The notes under the pieces are model-generated. The model was not told the DNA's origin. It ran no database searches and was given only the letters and a program-made list of their open reading frames with translations. Position numbers and translations under genes: made by a program. Shown one piece after another: positions 1 through 9,215 of a stretch of 36,193 bases of DNA. This stretch comes from Prevotella sp. (GTDB lineage: Bacteria; Bacteroidota; Bacteroidia; Bacteroidales; Bacteroidaceae). Numbering within the stretch: the stretch's first letter is position 1; each line of letters opens with the position of its first letter. The stretch is taken from positions 1 through 36,193 of the forward strand of contig JAILFU010000091.1 of NCBI GenBank assembly GCA_024697405.1, written 5' to 3'.

Positions 1-91
1 AAGTGCTCAGATTAAATTGGCCCCTAGTATCACGCTGCGCCTCTGCGTTCATTTTTCAACCACACAGTTCAAAAAAAAGGGAGGTAAACTA

Positions 92-122
92 TTGCAGGGT
101 TGAAAGAAAATTTGTAATTTTG
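92..122 (+). promoter_or_regulatory. Bacteroidetes-type promoter of the SNF2-family gene
   Basis: TTG at 92-94 and TAATTTTG at 115-122 are separated by exactly 20 bases, matching the Bacteroidetes primary sigma consensus (TTG/TTTG near -33, TAnnTTTG near -7). Transcription would begin around 126, giving a leader of about 30 nt before the ATG at 158. I see nothing recognisable in bases 1-91. Confidence 0.75.
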
Positions 123-157
123 TAGGCCATTTTCTAAATACACTGAAGCTTAAGAAG

Positions 158-3100
158 ATGAACGACATCTATAGCAGATATCTCACGTTGACGGCAGGGC
201 AGCGCAAGCTGCTCTGCTTCTTGGCCTATACCGGCCGTGCATCGGACGCCCAAAGCATGAGTCTCTTCAGAAAGCACGAAGGCCTGCGAAGCGAAGAGCT
301 GTCGAAGACGCTGCGCGGCCTGATGACATTCTTCAAGGGCCAATACTACAGCTACTACGACGAATACTGGCTGCACCCCTACCACCAGGCTCCGCTGCTG
401 ATATATCTGCTTGCGGAACACCCCATCTGGCTGCAGGAGTTCGACGCGCGCTACAAGCGGATTCAGCAGGCCAGCGCGTCGGAGCTGCTCGGCATGCTGC
501 GCCTGTGCATGATGGGCAAGGAGCTGCAGCGGGCCACGCTGACCGTGAACAAACAAGCGGTGGCTGCGTTGGTCCCCCTGACGGGCCACAAGCAGTTTCT
601 GCCCTACCTCACCACCATCAGCTCGCAACTCATCTGCGACTTTGTGGGGCAGGCGCTGGTGTGGCTGGCCGAGAACGAGGCCTTCGACGCCGACAATACC
701 CTTGGCACGCTGGCACGGCGCTACTACGCCATGCTCGACGCTGAGAAACGCCACGAGCTGCAGGCGATGGTGGCGCTCTACGAGTACTACTTCTACGGAC
801 GCTTCGACGGCGAGGCAGCTGCGATGAACACCATCTGCGGCAACATTCTCAGCGGGCTGCACGCCCTCTACACGGGCAACTACGACGCGGCCTTCACCCA
901 CCTCACACTGGCCGTGCGCGAGCGGAACCGCACGGCGAATGCATCGGGCAAGGGGTTCCTGGGCAACGTCATCAACAACTACGTGCTGGCGTTGGCCTAC
1001 CACTTCAAGGAGAGCGACCAGCACAGGAGGCTGGCGGCACTGGTGAAAAGGGAGAGGTTCGTGGAGGAAGAGGCGTTCTTCTGCCCCGCATCGCTGGCCG
1101 TGTACCTCGTTGAAAAGAAGCTGCCCTCCACCACGCGACTGAAAGCACGCCAGAAAGACGAATGCTCACACCTGCCGCTCTACCGTCACTTCCTGTTGCT
1201 GACGGCACGGTTCTTCGGGCTTGACTACAGCCCGGCGACCGACGACGGCCTGCCCCGCATGCGCCTGCTGCGCCACGAGCTGTCGCCCTGGCTCAAGCTG
1301 GACGACGGCGAGCGACGGCAGCTGGAGCAGGACTTCGGAGGCCCGCCCCTGCTGCGCCGCATCCGCTACAAGCAGCCCTGGGAGCTGCTGCTGGAGGAGC
1401 TGACGCCGCAGGAAAAGGAGAACGACAGCGGCAAGGAGGAGCAGACAGAGCGGGTGGCCTATGTGGTGAACTACGACCGCGTGGAGATACGTCAGCAGAC
1501 ACGCCTGAAGTCGGGGCTGTGGGGCGCCGGCAAGCGAATGTCGGTGGATGCCTTCCGCAGGGGGACAGACTTCATGGACGATGCTGACCGCGAGATAGCC
1601 AAGAACGTACGCAACTGGTACAGCTACGACATCGACGTGAAGCTCATACTGCCCCACCTCGTAGGCTCCGACCGTGTCTTCACCGGCCACTACGCTCCCT
1701 TCTCGCCCGTCACCATAGAAGAGGAGAAGCCCTACCTCATCATCGAGCGCACGAAGACGGCCTTCAGCGTGAAGTCGAACCTGGGCAAGGCGAAGGTCGA
1801 CGGCTCGGTGGTCTACCGCAAGGACAGCGACAACCACTACACCGTCATCAGCATCACCGACAAGCAGCGTAACTACTACAAGAAGCTGCTGGCCATCGGC
1901 AGCTTCCCCCTGGAGGCCGAACAGCAGCTGCGCGAGTTCCTGCCGAAGGTGAGCGACGTCGTGGAAGCCCACACCGACCTCGTGGAGGGCGGCTCCACGC
2001 TGCAGCACCGCGACGGCCTGCCGCAGCTCTGCCTGCAGGTGCTCCCCACGGTGGGCGTGCGCAACACGTTCTCCGTCTACTGCATGGCCCATCCGCTGAA
2101 CGGCGGGAAGAGCTACTTCGACCCGGGACGGGGTCTGAACCCCTGCGTGGCGGAAGCCGACGGCGAGCGGTTCCAGGTGACACGTGACATACGGGGCGAG
2201 CGCGAGAACCTGCAGCTGCTGACCACCTTCCTCGACGACAACGGCGTGACGGGCGACACCATCGCCGAGCCGTTCGTAGGCCACGCACCACTGACCGTCG
2301 ACGTGGAGGGACTGCTCATGATCATGCAGTTTGCCCAGGAGCAGACGGAGCATTTCTACATGGAATGGCCCGAGGGCGGACAGCTCAGCCTGAAAACGGC
2401 GAACCCCTCGACGTGGAATATCGGCCTGAAGTCGAAGAACGGATGGTTCGAGGTGGAGGGTGAGGTACCCGTCGACGACGACACGGTGCTTACCGCAGCA
2501 CAGCTGTTGCAACTGGTGGCACAAAGCCCGCAGAAGGGATTCATACGGCTGGGCGAGAACGAGTTCATGGCCATCTCCGACCGGCTGCGCAAGCAGCTGG
2601 CACGACTGGAGAGCCTCACCACCAGCCAGCGCGGACACCTGCACATCAGCGAGCTGCACGCCTCGCTGCTGGGGTCGGCCCTGAACGGCGAAATCAGCAT
2701 CCGTCACGACGAGAAGATAGAGCACCTGCAGGAAAAGATTAAGCAGAGCATGGAGCTGAAGCCCAAGACGCCCAGACTGCTGAAGGCCGACTTGCGCGAC
2801 TATCAGCAGGACGGCTACCAGTGGATGACACGCATGACCGACTGGGGCGCCGGCGTCTGTCTGGCCGACGACATGGGTCTGGGCAAGACCGTGCAGACCA
2901 TCGCCTTCCTGCTCCACACGCAGAGCGGCGGCCCGGCACTGGTGGCCGCACCGGCCTCGGTGGTGCTCAACTGGCGGCGCGAGCTGGAGCGGTTCGCCCC
3001 CTCGCTCAATGTCGTCGTGCTCAACACGAGTGGCGACCGCAAGGCCGCCATCAGCCAGGCAGGAAAGGGCGACATAGTCCTCACCACCTACGGCCTCTTC

Positions 3101-4156
3101 GTCACCGAGGCCGAGAGCCTGCTGGAGAAGAAGTGGAACACGGTGTGCCTGGACGAGGCACACGTCATCAAGAACCGCGAGACGAAGACCTCGCAGGCCG
3201 TGATGCAGCTCAAAGCCCGCAACCGCCTCATCCTCACCGGCACACCCGTGCAGAACCACCTGGGCGAGCTGTGGAACCTCTACCAGTTCATCAACCCCGG
3301 ACTGCTGGGCAGCTACGACCAGTTCCAGCAGAAATACATCGTGCCCATCGAGCAGCAGGACAACAAAGAGCGGTCACGACAGCTGAAGCGCATCGTGCAG
3401 CCCTTCATCCTGCGCCGCACGAAGCAGGAGGTCATCGAGGAGCTGCCCGACAAGACCGAGATTACCATGCCCGTGGAGCTGAGCGAAGAGGAGATGGCCG
3501 TCTACGAGGTCATACGCCGCCGCGCCAAGGAGCTGCTGGAGGTGGAGACGGCCGCCAGCCCCAGCGTGAACACCCTGGCCGAGATCACCCGGCTGCGCCA
3601 GGCCGCCTGCGCTGCACAGCTGGCCGAGAAGGCATGGAAGGGCGAATGCTCGAAAATCGGCGTCCTCCTACAGCTGCTCACCGAGATTGTGGGCGGCGGC
3701 AACGGCGTGCTCGTCTTCAGCCAGTTCACCTCGTTCCTGGAGCTGGTGCGCAAGGCGCTCGACAAGGCCAAGCAGGAGTATCTCTACCTCGACGGAGCAG
3801 TGCCCATGAAGAAGCGTGAGCAGATGGTGCAGGACTTCCAGCACGGACGCTGCCCCGTGTTCCTCATCAGCCTGAAGGCCGGCGGACTGGGACTCAACCT
3901 CACCGGCGCCAACTACGTCATACACCTAGACCCCTGGTGGAACCCGGCCGTGGAGCAGCAGGCTACCGACCGCGCCTACCGCATAGGCCAGCGACAGAAC
4001 GTCACCGTCTACCATCTCATCTCACAGCATACCATCGAGGAGAAAATACTGCGGCTGCACGAGACGAAGCGCAACCTGGCCGACGCCATGCTGGAAGGCA
4101 CCAGCCAGAGCCATAAGCTCACCAGCAAAGACTTGCTGCAGATGATTGGGAATTGA
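158..4156 (+). CDS. SNF2-family DEAD/DEAH-box ATPase (helicase-like)
   Basis: A 1332-residue protein whose C-terminal ~450 residues form a complete SNF2 ATPase: Walker A in DDMGLGKT (Lys910), DEAH at 999-1002, LTGTPVQN (motif III), FILRRTK, then a helicase C lobe with LVFSQF, SLKAGGLGLNL and the motif VI segment DRAYRIGQ near 1270-1278. The N-terminal ~870 residues have no motif I can name; the first part looks helical and a later part mixed alpha/beta, as in long bacterial SNF2 proteins whose N-terminal regions bind nucleic acid or partners. Family members translocate on double-stranded DNA using ATP, typically remodelling protein-DNA or polymerase-DNA complexes; the partner is unknown here. 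The ATG at 158 is ~35 nt after a consensus -7 box. The stop is followed at once by an ATG-containing octamer array leading into the next gene, so co-transcription is likely. Confidence 0.93.
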   Translation: MNDIYSRYLTLTAGQRKLLCFLAYTGRASDAQSMSLFRKHEGLRSEELSKTLRGLMTFFKGQYYSYYDEYWLHPYHQAPLLIYLLAEHPIWLQEFDARYKRIQQASASELLGMLRLCMMGKELQRATLTVNKQAVAALVPLTGHKQFLPYLTTISSQLICDFVGQALVWLAENEAFDADNTLGTLARRYYAMLDAEKRHELQAMVALYEYYFYGRFDGEAAAMNTICGNILSGLHALYTGNYDAAFTHLTLAVRERNRTANASGKGFLGNVINNYVLALAYHFKESDQHRRLAALVKRERFVEEEAFFCPASLAVYLVEKKLPSTTRLKARQKDECSHLPLYRHFLLLTARFFGLDYSPATDDGLPRMRLLRHELSPWLKLDDGERRQLEQDFGGPPLLRRIRYKQPWELLLEELTPQEKENDSGKEEQTERVAYVVNYDRVEIRQQTRLKSGLWGAGKRMSVDAFRRGTDFMDDADREIAKNVRNWYSYDIDVKLILPHLVGSDRVFTGHYAPFSPVTIEEEKPYLIIERTKTAFSVKSNLGKAKVDGSVVYRKDSDNHYTVISITDKQRNYYKKLLAIGSFPLEAEQQLREFLPKVSDVVEAHTDLVEGGSTLQHRDGLPQLCLQVLPTVGVRNTFSVYCMAHPLNGGKSYFDPGRGLNPCVAEADGERFQVTRDIRGERENLQLLTTFLDDNGVTGDTIAEPFVGHAPLTVDVEGLLMIMQFAQEQTEHFYMEWPEGGQLSLKTANPSTWNIGLKSKNGWFEVEGEVPVDDDTVLTAAQLLQLVAQSPQKGFIRLGENEFMAISDRLRKQLARLESLTTSQRGHLHISELHASLLGSALNGEISIRHDEKIEHLQEKIKQSMELKPKTPRLLKADLRDYQQDGYQWMTRMTDWGAGVCLADDMGLGKTVQTIAFLLHTQSGGPALVAAPASVVLNWRRELERFAPSLNVVVLNTSGDRKAAISQAGKGDIVLTTYGLFVTEAESLLEKKWNTVCLDEAHVIKNRETKTSQAVMQLKARNRLILTGTPVQNHLGELWNLYQFINPGLLGSYDQFQQKYIVPIEQQDNKERSRQLKRIVQPFILRRTKQEVIEELPDKTEITMPVELSEEEMAVYEVIRRRAKELLEVETAASPSVNTLAEITRLRQAACAAQLAEKAWKGECSKIGVLLQLLTEIVGGGNGVLVFSQFTSFLELVRKALDKAKQEYLYLDGAVPMKKREQMVQDFQHGRCPVFLISLKAGGLGLNLTGANYVIHLDPWWNPAVEQQATDRAYRIGQRQNVTVYHLISQHTIEEKILRLHETKRNLADAMLEGTSQSHKLTSKDLLQMIGN

Positions 4157-4160
4157 GACA

Positions 4161-4240
4161 ATGAGAGAATGAGAAAATGAGAGAATGAGAGAATGAGAAA
4201 ATGAGAGAATGAGAGAATGAGAGAATGAGAGAATGAGAAA
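4161..4240 (+). repeat. Ten tandem ATGAGA(G/A)A octamers joining two genes
   Basis: Ten copies of an 8-bp unit begin at 4161 and recur every 8 bases up to 4233, where the tenth copy supplies the start codon of the CapA-like gene. Each of the first nine units opens a three-codon frame (Met-Arg-Glu or Met-Arg-Lys, then TGA) whose stop overlaps the next unit's ATG as ATGA. The array starts 4 bases after the SNF2 stop codon. It is polypurine on the coding strand. Confidence 0.95.
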
Positions 4241-5375
4241 TATAATACTGATAGTTGCTACAACAGCACTTTTTTCCTGTCAGGCAAACGGCAGAAACCT
4301 GCCAGCGCTGCAGGCCGACACCGCCGACGTCGGCTCACAGCCAGAAAAGCGCCGCATCAGCCTGCTCTTTGCCGGCGACCTGATGCAGCACGGCCCTCAG
4401 ATAAAAGCGGCCCTGCAAAAGGACGGCACCTACAACTACGACGAGTGTTTCGCCCGGGTGAAAGAGGAGATAGAACGGGCCGACGTGGCCATCGGCAACT
4501 TCGAGGTGACGCTGGGCGGGAAGCCCTACACGGGCTATCCGCAGTTCCGTGCACCCGACGAATATCTGCAGGCCTGCATCGACGCCGGCTTCGACATCCT
4601 GCTCACGGCCAACAACCACTGCATGGACAGCTACCGCCAGGGGCTGGAGCGCACCATCCTGACGATGGACTCGATGGGGGTGCAGCACCTGGGCACCTAT
4701 ATCGACCAGACGGCACGCGACAGCACCTATCCTTTCCTGCTGGAGAAGAACGGATTCCGCATCGCCCTGCTGAACTTCACCTACGACACCAACGGCATCG
4801 CCATCGAGGCCCCCAGCGTGGTGAACCTCATCGACACCGTGCAGATACTGGCCGACCTGGAGAAGGCACGGGCCATGCTGCCCCACGCCATCATCGCCCT
4901 GCCCCACTGGGGCATAGAGTACCAGCAGCTGCCCTCGGCCCAGCAGCGCGAGCTGGCTCAGTGGCTGCTGGACAACGGCGTAGACCATATCATCGGCGGC
5001 CATCCCCATGTGGCGCAGCCCCTGGAGCTAAGCGACGACAGCCTGCACCTCGTGGCCTGGTCGCTGGGCAACGTCATCAGCAACCAGTCGAAGCCCAACA
5101 CCTACGGAGGGTATATGGTGAGGATGGAGCTGAGAGAGGGCGGGGACGACACCCCCTACGGCAAGGCCAAGCTGGAGGATGTCGCCTACATGCTCTACTG
5201 GGTGAGCCGCCCCAACGACAACCACTTCAAGCACAACTACCGCATCCTGCCCATCGACGTGCCAGACTCGGAGCTCACCGGCATGGAGAGGAAGCAGCGC
5301 TATGCCATCCGCTCCAGCATGCGCCGACTGATGGAACGCCACACGAAAGGCGTGCGGGAACAACCCTTTGAATAG
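4233..5375 (+). CDS. CapA-family metallophosphoesterase-like lipoprotein
   Basis: A 380-residue protein with a short lipoprotein-type signal (hydrophobic run ending in LFSC, Cys16), so it is probably anchored in the envelope. The body fits the CapA / poly-gamma-glutamate synthesis PgsA fold of the calcineurin-like metallophosphoesterase superfamily: SLLFAGDLMQHG near residue 45, GNFEVTLGG near 88, a TANNHCMD segment near 125, LPHWGIEYQ near 225 and IGGHPHVAQP near 250. The Asp, Asn and His residues in these blocks are the usual metal ligands. CapA proteins take part in capsule or poly-gamma-glutamate export in Gram-positives, but many Bacteroidetes homologues sit outside capsule loci and have no known substrate; no PgsB/C partners are seen here. 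The start is taken at 4233 because every upstream ATG in the octamer array meets TGA after three codons. Confidence 0.88.
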   Translation: MRNIILIVATTALFSCQANGRNLPALQADTADVGSQPEKRRISLLFAGDLMQHGPQIKAALQKDGTYNYDECFARVKEEIERADVAIGNFEVTLGGKPYTGYPQFRAPDEYLQACIDAGFDILLTANNHCMDSYRQGLERTILTMDSMGVQHLGTYIDQTARDSTYPFLLEKNGFRIALLNFTYDTNGIAIEAPSVVNLIDTVQILADLEKARAMLPHAIIALPHWGIEYQQLPSAQQRELAQWLLDNGVDHIIGGHPHVAQPLELSDDSLHLVAWSLGNVISNQSKPNTYGGYMVRMELREGGDDTPYGKAKLEDVAYMLYWVSRPNDNHFKHNYRILPIDVPDSELTGMERKQRYAIRSSMRRLMERHTKGVREQPFE

Positions 5376-5384
5376 ACAAACAGT

Positions 5385-6533
5385 ATGGGCAAGCTAACAT
5401 CGCTTTCATCAATAGCACCAAAGAACATCAGGCTCAAAGCTCGCTGGCGCGCCTTCCGCCTGTGGAGACGGAGGCCCCACATGGTGGCTCCGCTCAAGAA
5501 CGAAGCACACACCTGCAGCACCTGCGGCACCAGCTTCCGGGGCAACTACTGTCCACGTTGCGGACAATCGTCACGCATAGGCCGCTACTCGCTCAAACAG
5601 GCGTTTCTGCTCTTCCTCGACGTCTGGGGACTGGGCAACAGGGGAATGTTCCGCACCATGCGCGACCTGCTGCTGCGCCCCGGCTACATGATACGCGACT
5701 ACCTGCAGGGCATGCAAATGGCCTATTTCCCGCCCTTCAAGATGTTCTTCCTCCTGGCCACCTTCTCCATCCTCGTGAGCAGCGGCTTCAACATAGCTGG
5801 AAAGAACACGCTGAAAGAGAACAGGGTAGACATAGAAATGGACGAGGCCGACAGCAAACACGCCGACGGGGATTTGACAGCCGACGGGGATTTGGCAGTC
5901 GAACACGCTGACGGGGATTTGACAGCCGACGGGGATTTGGCAGTCGAACAGGCTGACGGGGATTTGCCTGCCAAATACGCTGACGGGGATTTGCCTGCCA
6001 AACACGCTGACGGGGATTTGCAATCCCCGTCCTCACCCGCTGACGGGGATTTGCAATCCCCGCCCTCATCATCCCAAGCTGACGGGGATTTGCAATCCCC
6101 GTCCTCATTATCCCCGCAAGACCTTATCGCCAAGAAACGGGTGCTAGGTGCCCTTGACGCCCTGATGACTTTCGCCGACAGTTATCCGGCCATCTTCTCC
6201 CTGTTTATCCTCGTCCTCCTCTCCGCCCCCATCTATCTGTTCTTCCGCCGCTGCCCCGCCTATCCCGACTTGAGCTATTCCGAGCTGCTGGTGGCGCTGG
6301 TCTACACGGCGAACATGGCCTCCATCTTCTCCATCATCTTCGACTTCCTGCAGCTGAAAGGCTTCTTCGAAATGATTGGCATCCTGCTCCCCCTGGTGCC
6401 GCTCCACCAGCTCTCCGGCTACAGATACCGCAAGGTCATCGTCTACGTCCTCCTCTCCATCGTCATTCTGGGACTGAGCATCACGCTGGTCATCATCCTG
6501 CTGGCTTTCTTCACCTACCAGTTTAGCTCCTGA
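5385..6533 (+). CDS. DUF3667 zinc-ribbon membrane protein with an inserted repeat
   Basis: A 382-residue protein. Residues 44-59 form a four-cysteine ribbon (C44, C47, C56, C59; CSTCGTSF then YCPRCGQ), followed by the DUF3667 signature (YSLKQAFLLFLD, RDLLLRPGYMIRDYLQG) and a first membrane segment near 116-137. About four hydrophobic segments fill residues 260-380. Between the halves, residues 160-245 consist of nine ADGDL-centred repeats that look foreign to the family: they are acidic, Ser/Pro-rich and encoded with GGG, GAT and TTG codons while the flanks prefer GGC, GAC and CTG. DUF3667 proteins are common in Bacteroidetes and of unknown function. The gene begins 9 bp after the CapA-like stop and ends 4 bp before a convergent gene. 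An internal start at Met33 would still keep the zinc ribbon. Confidence 0.88.
   Translation: MGKLTSLSSIAPKNIRLKARWRAFRLWRRRPHMVAPLKNEAHTCSTCGTSFRGNYCPRCGQSSRIGRYSLKQAFLLFLDVWGLGNRGMFRTMRDLLLRPGYMIRDYLQGMQMAYFPPFKMFFLLATFSILVSSGFNIAGKNTLKENRVDIEMDEADSKHADGDLTADGDLAVEHADGDLTADGDLAVEQADGDLPAKYADGDLPAKHADGDLQSPSSPADGDLQSPPSSSQADGDLQSPSSLSPQDLIAKKRVLGALDALMTFADSYPAIFSLFILVLLSAPIYLFFRRCPAYPDLSYSELLVALVYTANMASIFSIIFDFLQLKGFFEMIGILLPLVPLHQLSGYRYRKVIVYVLLSIVILGLSITLVIILLAFFTYQFSS
5862..6102 (+). repeat. Intragenic GACGGGGATTTG repeat cluster (9 copies, 3 hairpins)
   Basis: Nine copies of a 15-bp core (GCTGACGGGGATTTG and close variants) lie in frame inside the DUF3667 gene. The last three copies continue into AATCCCCG, giving hairpins ACGGGGATT-TGC-AATCCCCGT at 6010-6030, 6043-6062 (8-9 bp arm) and 6082-6102. 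Spacing between copies is always a multiple of three, so the reading frame survives. The form resembles REP-like palindromes. Confidence 0.9.
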
Positions 6534-6537
6534 GCGA

Positions 6538-8994
6538 CTATTCTGCGCCGCTATACATGGTGTGTATTTCTGCTGCTCCCAGGTGATAGCCCTGGGCTTT
6601 CAGCGTGCCGTTACCACGGACCACGGCCATGCAGCGGCCGAAGAAAGCCTTGCGGCGGGGGGAAGTGAAGCGCTCCATGGAGGTAGGGCAGCCATTGTCG
6701 GTGGCTATGACCTTGGCGCCGCCCTCGGTCGTGAAGAACAGCTGGTCTTCGGCCCAGGGGCAGAGGTTTCCGTCCTTGTCCACCACCTCGGCATTGACGA
6801 AACAGAGGTCACGCCCGGCATAGTCTACAGCCAGACGGATGTGGTGGGGAGCACCGGCCGTGCGGATGGTCTGCTCGGCCACCACCTGCCCGTTTCTGCG
6901 GCTGACGGCCTTCACCTCGCCCGGCTGGAACTGCACGCGCCAGCCTACGTGGAACTCCGTGGTAAGCGGCGCCGTGGCCTGTTCGCTCTTCCTGCGTGTT
7001 CCCATGCTCTTCCCGTTGACAAACAGCTCCACCTCGTCGGCCTGGTTGTAGTAGCACCAGAGGTCGACGGTCTGGCCGGGCAGCCAGTTCCAATGGGGGA
7101 AGAGGTGCAGCACAGGCTTGTCGCTGGTCCACTCGCTCTGGTACATATAATAGACATCCTTGGGGAAGCCCGCCAGGTCGATGATGCCGAAGTAGCTGCT
7201 GCGGGCGGGGAAGCCGTAGGGCGTGGGCTCGCCTATATAGTCGAAGCCCGTCCAGATGAACTGTCCGCCGCAGTAGGGCGTATGCTTCACCACGTGCCAC
7301 ATCTCCTCGTGTGTGGAACTCCACGAGGCGTGCATGTTGTCGTAGGCCGAGCACATGAACGTGGGGTCGGTATAGGGCAGCCACCATTGCACGGGTGCCT
7401 TGTACACCGAGTCGCTGGGCATCATGTAGTAGCCGCGAGTCTGCAAGGCGCTGACGCTCTCGCTGAAGATGAAGGGCTTGCCGGGGAAGTGCTGAGGCAC
7501 GTCCTTCGCCCACTGGTGGTGGTAGTTGAAGCCGATGATGTCGATGGCACCGCTCTTGAAGAGGTGGTTGCCAGGCGACGGCTCGTTGCAGCCGGCCGTG
7601 ACGGGACGCGAGGTGTCGTAGCGGCGCACAATCTCTGCCAGATGCTGCGTCAGCAGGCTCTGCACACTCAGCTCACCCTCCTTGGCCAGCGTCGAGGCAT
7701 CGTGCCCGGCGTTCAGTATCAGGTTGGCCTGCTCCAGCGTCAGCGTGTCGGCCTCGGCACTGCTCCACTGCTCCAGCACCTCGTTGCCTATCGACCACAT
7801 GAGGATGCTGGGATGGTTGCGGTCGCGCAGCACGAGGTCGCTGAGGTCGCGCTCGTGCCACTCGTCGAAGAAGCGGGCATAGTCGTTCTGCGTCTTCCGG
7901 CGGCGCCACATGTCGAAGCTCTCGTCCATGACGATAAGCCCCATGCTGTCGCACATATCCAGCAGCTCCGGTGCCGGAGGGTTGTGGCTGCTGCGTATGG
8001 CATTCACGCCCATAGCCTTCAGCTTCACCAGCTTGCGGCGGAGGGCATCCTCATGCAGCGCAGCACCCAGACAGCCGAAGTCGTGGTGCTCGCATACGCC
8101 GTTGAGCTTCATGTTCACGCCGTTGAGCCAGAAGCCGCTCTCGGCGTTGAATTCAAAGGTGCGGAAGCCCGTGCTCGTCTCCACCTCGTCGACCACCCGG
8201 CCGCCCACCTTCACCTGCGTGCGTACCTTGTATAAATAGGGGTCATCACACGACCACAGCCTGGGCTTGGCCAGCGAGATGACAGACCTCACACCGCGTC
8301 CGTGCCCGACGGTTTTCCCGTCGGGAGCAACCAGCGTATGCTCAATGACAGGGCGCTGGTCAACCGATGCCGTCCCTTCAAGGTTCACCTCTATGTCCAC
8401 CTTCCCCTTGCCCTTGGCAACAGACGTCGTGACATGCGCCCCCCAATGGGCCACATGCACGGCATCCACCGTCGTGAGCCACACATGGCGATAGATGCCA
8501 CATCCTGAATACCAGCGCGAGTTGGGCTGGTCGCTGTTGTCCACCCTGACGGCCACCACGTTCCTGCCCTTCTTCACAAACGGCGTGATGTCGTACTCGA
8601 ACGAGCTGTAGCCGTAGGGACGAAAGCCCACCTCCTGCCCGTTCACATAGACCGTGCTGTTCATATACACACCGTCGAACTCCAGCAGCAGGCGGTCTCC
8701 CTGCCTGAAGGACGAGGGCAGCGGGAGGCTCTTCCTGTACCACCCCACCCCTCCGGGCAGTGCACCGCCGCCCGCTCCGCTGGGGTTGCCGGCAGAGAAG
8801 TCGCCCTCGATGGCCCAGTCGTGGGGCAGGTCGAGCCGCCGCCAGTGAGAGTCGTCGTAGTCGGTCTTCGCCATAGCTGCCGAGTCGGCCAGCAGAAAGC
8901 GCCAACCGGCATCGAAGTTCATTCGCTCACGGGCCGAAGCCGTCAGCACGCTGAGCAGCAGTGCTGCCAAAAGGGAGAATCGTTGTTTCTTCAT
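6538..8994 (-). CDS. Secreted GH2 family glycosidase (beta-galactosidase-like)
   Basis: An 818-residue enzyme beginning at the ATG at 8994, which opens a standard signal peptide (MKKQRFSLLAALLL..., cleavage near TASA-RE); a frame extending to 9123 is open but would hide the signal and lies upstream of the promoter. Domain order is the GH2 one: N-terminal sugar-binding jelly roll (PHDWAIEGDF, YVNGQEVGFRPYGY), Ig-like domain, and TIM barrel with acid/base Glu405 in WSIGNEV and nucleophile Glu512 in FSES. A further Ig-like module of DUF4982 type (ELFVNGKSMG) and a final beta-sandwich follow. Such enzymes remove beta-linked galactose or related sugars in the periplasm. The true substrate could be another beta-glycoside; the GH26 neighbour makes galactomannan side chains or ends one possibility. 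It ends 4 bp from the convergent DUF3667 gene. Confidence 0.92.
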   Translation of the reverse strand: MKKQRFSLLAALLLSVLTASARERMNFDAGWRFLLADSAAMAKTDYDDSHWRRLDLPHDWAIEGDFSAGNPSGAGGGALPGGVGWYRKSLPLPSSFRQGDRLLLEFDGVYMNSTVYVNGQEVGFRPYGYSSFEYDITPFVKKGRNVVAVRVDNSDQPNSRWYSGCGIYRHVWLTTVDAVHVAHWGAHVTTSVAKGKGKVDIEVNLEGTASVDQRPVIEHTLVAPDGKTVGHGRGVRSVISLAKPRLWSCDDPYLYKVRTQVKVGGRVVDEVETSTGFRTFEFNAESGFWLNGVNMKLNGVCEHHDFGCLGAALHEDALRRKLVKLKAMGVNAIRSSHNPPAPELLDMCDSMGLIVMDESFDMWRRRKTQNDYARFFDEWHERDLSDLVLRDRNHPSILMWSIGNEVLEQWSSAEADTLTLEQANLILNAGHDASTLAKEGELSVQSLLTQHLAEIVRRYDTSRPVTAGCNEPSPGNHLFKSGAIDIIGFNYHHQWAKDVPQHFPGKPFIFSESVSALQTRGYYMMPSDSVYKAPVQWWLPYTDPTFMCSAYDNMHASWSSTHEEMWHVVKHTPYCGGQFIWTGFDYIGEPTPYGFPARSSYFGIIDLAGFPKDVYYMYQSEWTSDKPVLHLFPHWNWLPGQTVDLWCYYNQADEVELFVNGKSMGTRRKSEQATAPLTTEFHVGWRVQFQPGEVKAVSRRNGQVVAEQTIRTAGAPHHIRLAVDYAGRDLCFVNAEVVDKDGNLCPWAEDQLFFTTEGGAKVIATDNGCPTSMERFTSPRRKAFFGRCMAVVRGNGTLKAQGYHLGAAEIHTMYSGAE

Positions 8995-9051
8995 ATTGTG
9001 AATCATTGTTTTAGTTGCGTCATAGCGCTGTCGCACCATCAAAGTCGCTTG

Positions 9052-9083
9052 CAAAAGTACTAAAAATTGTTGAATCTGCCAAA
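9052..9083 (-). promoter_or_regulatory. Promoter of the leftward GH2 gene
   Basis: Read on the minus strand, TTTG at 9083-9080, a 20-base spacer and TACTTTTG at 9059-9052 match the Bacteroidetes consensus. The leader to the ATG at 8994 would be about 55 nt, and this position supports that start over the longer upstream frame. Confidence 0.75.
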
Positions 9084-9215
9084 TAGGGAGGTAAAAAAAA
9101 GGCAACAATATAGCAGTTGACACAGGGCTTAATTATCCGCAAGGCACTCCCCTCCCCCCAAGTTTCGTGAATGCGGCTGCCGCTTTGTTCGCTTCAGGAA
9201 GTCCTCAAAGCCCGG

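Noticed and set aside
1166..3259. 697-codon open frame on the minus strand inside the SNF2 gene
   Set aside because: It is antisense to clear SNF2 motifs, has no family resemblance and arises from high GC content and codon bias. The same applies to other long antisense frames, such as 6562-8235, 10313-11920, 13889-15160 and 15254-16489.
8995..9123. Longer start (9123) for the leftward GH2 gene
   Set aside because: It would place the promoter inside the gene and bury the signal peptide that starts at 8994.
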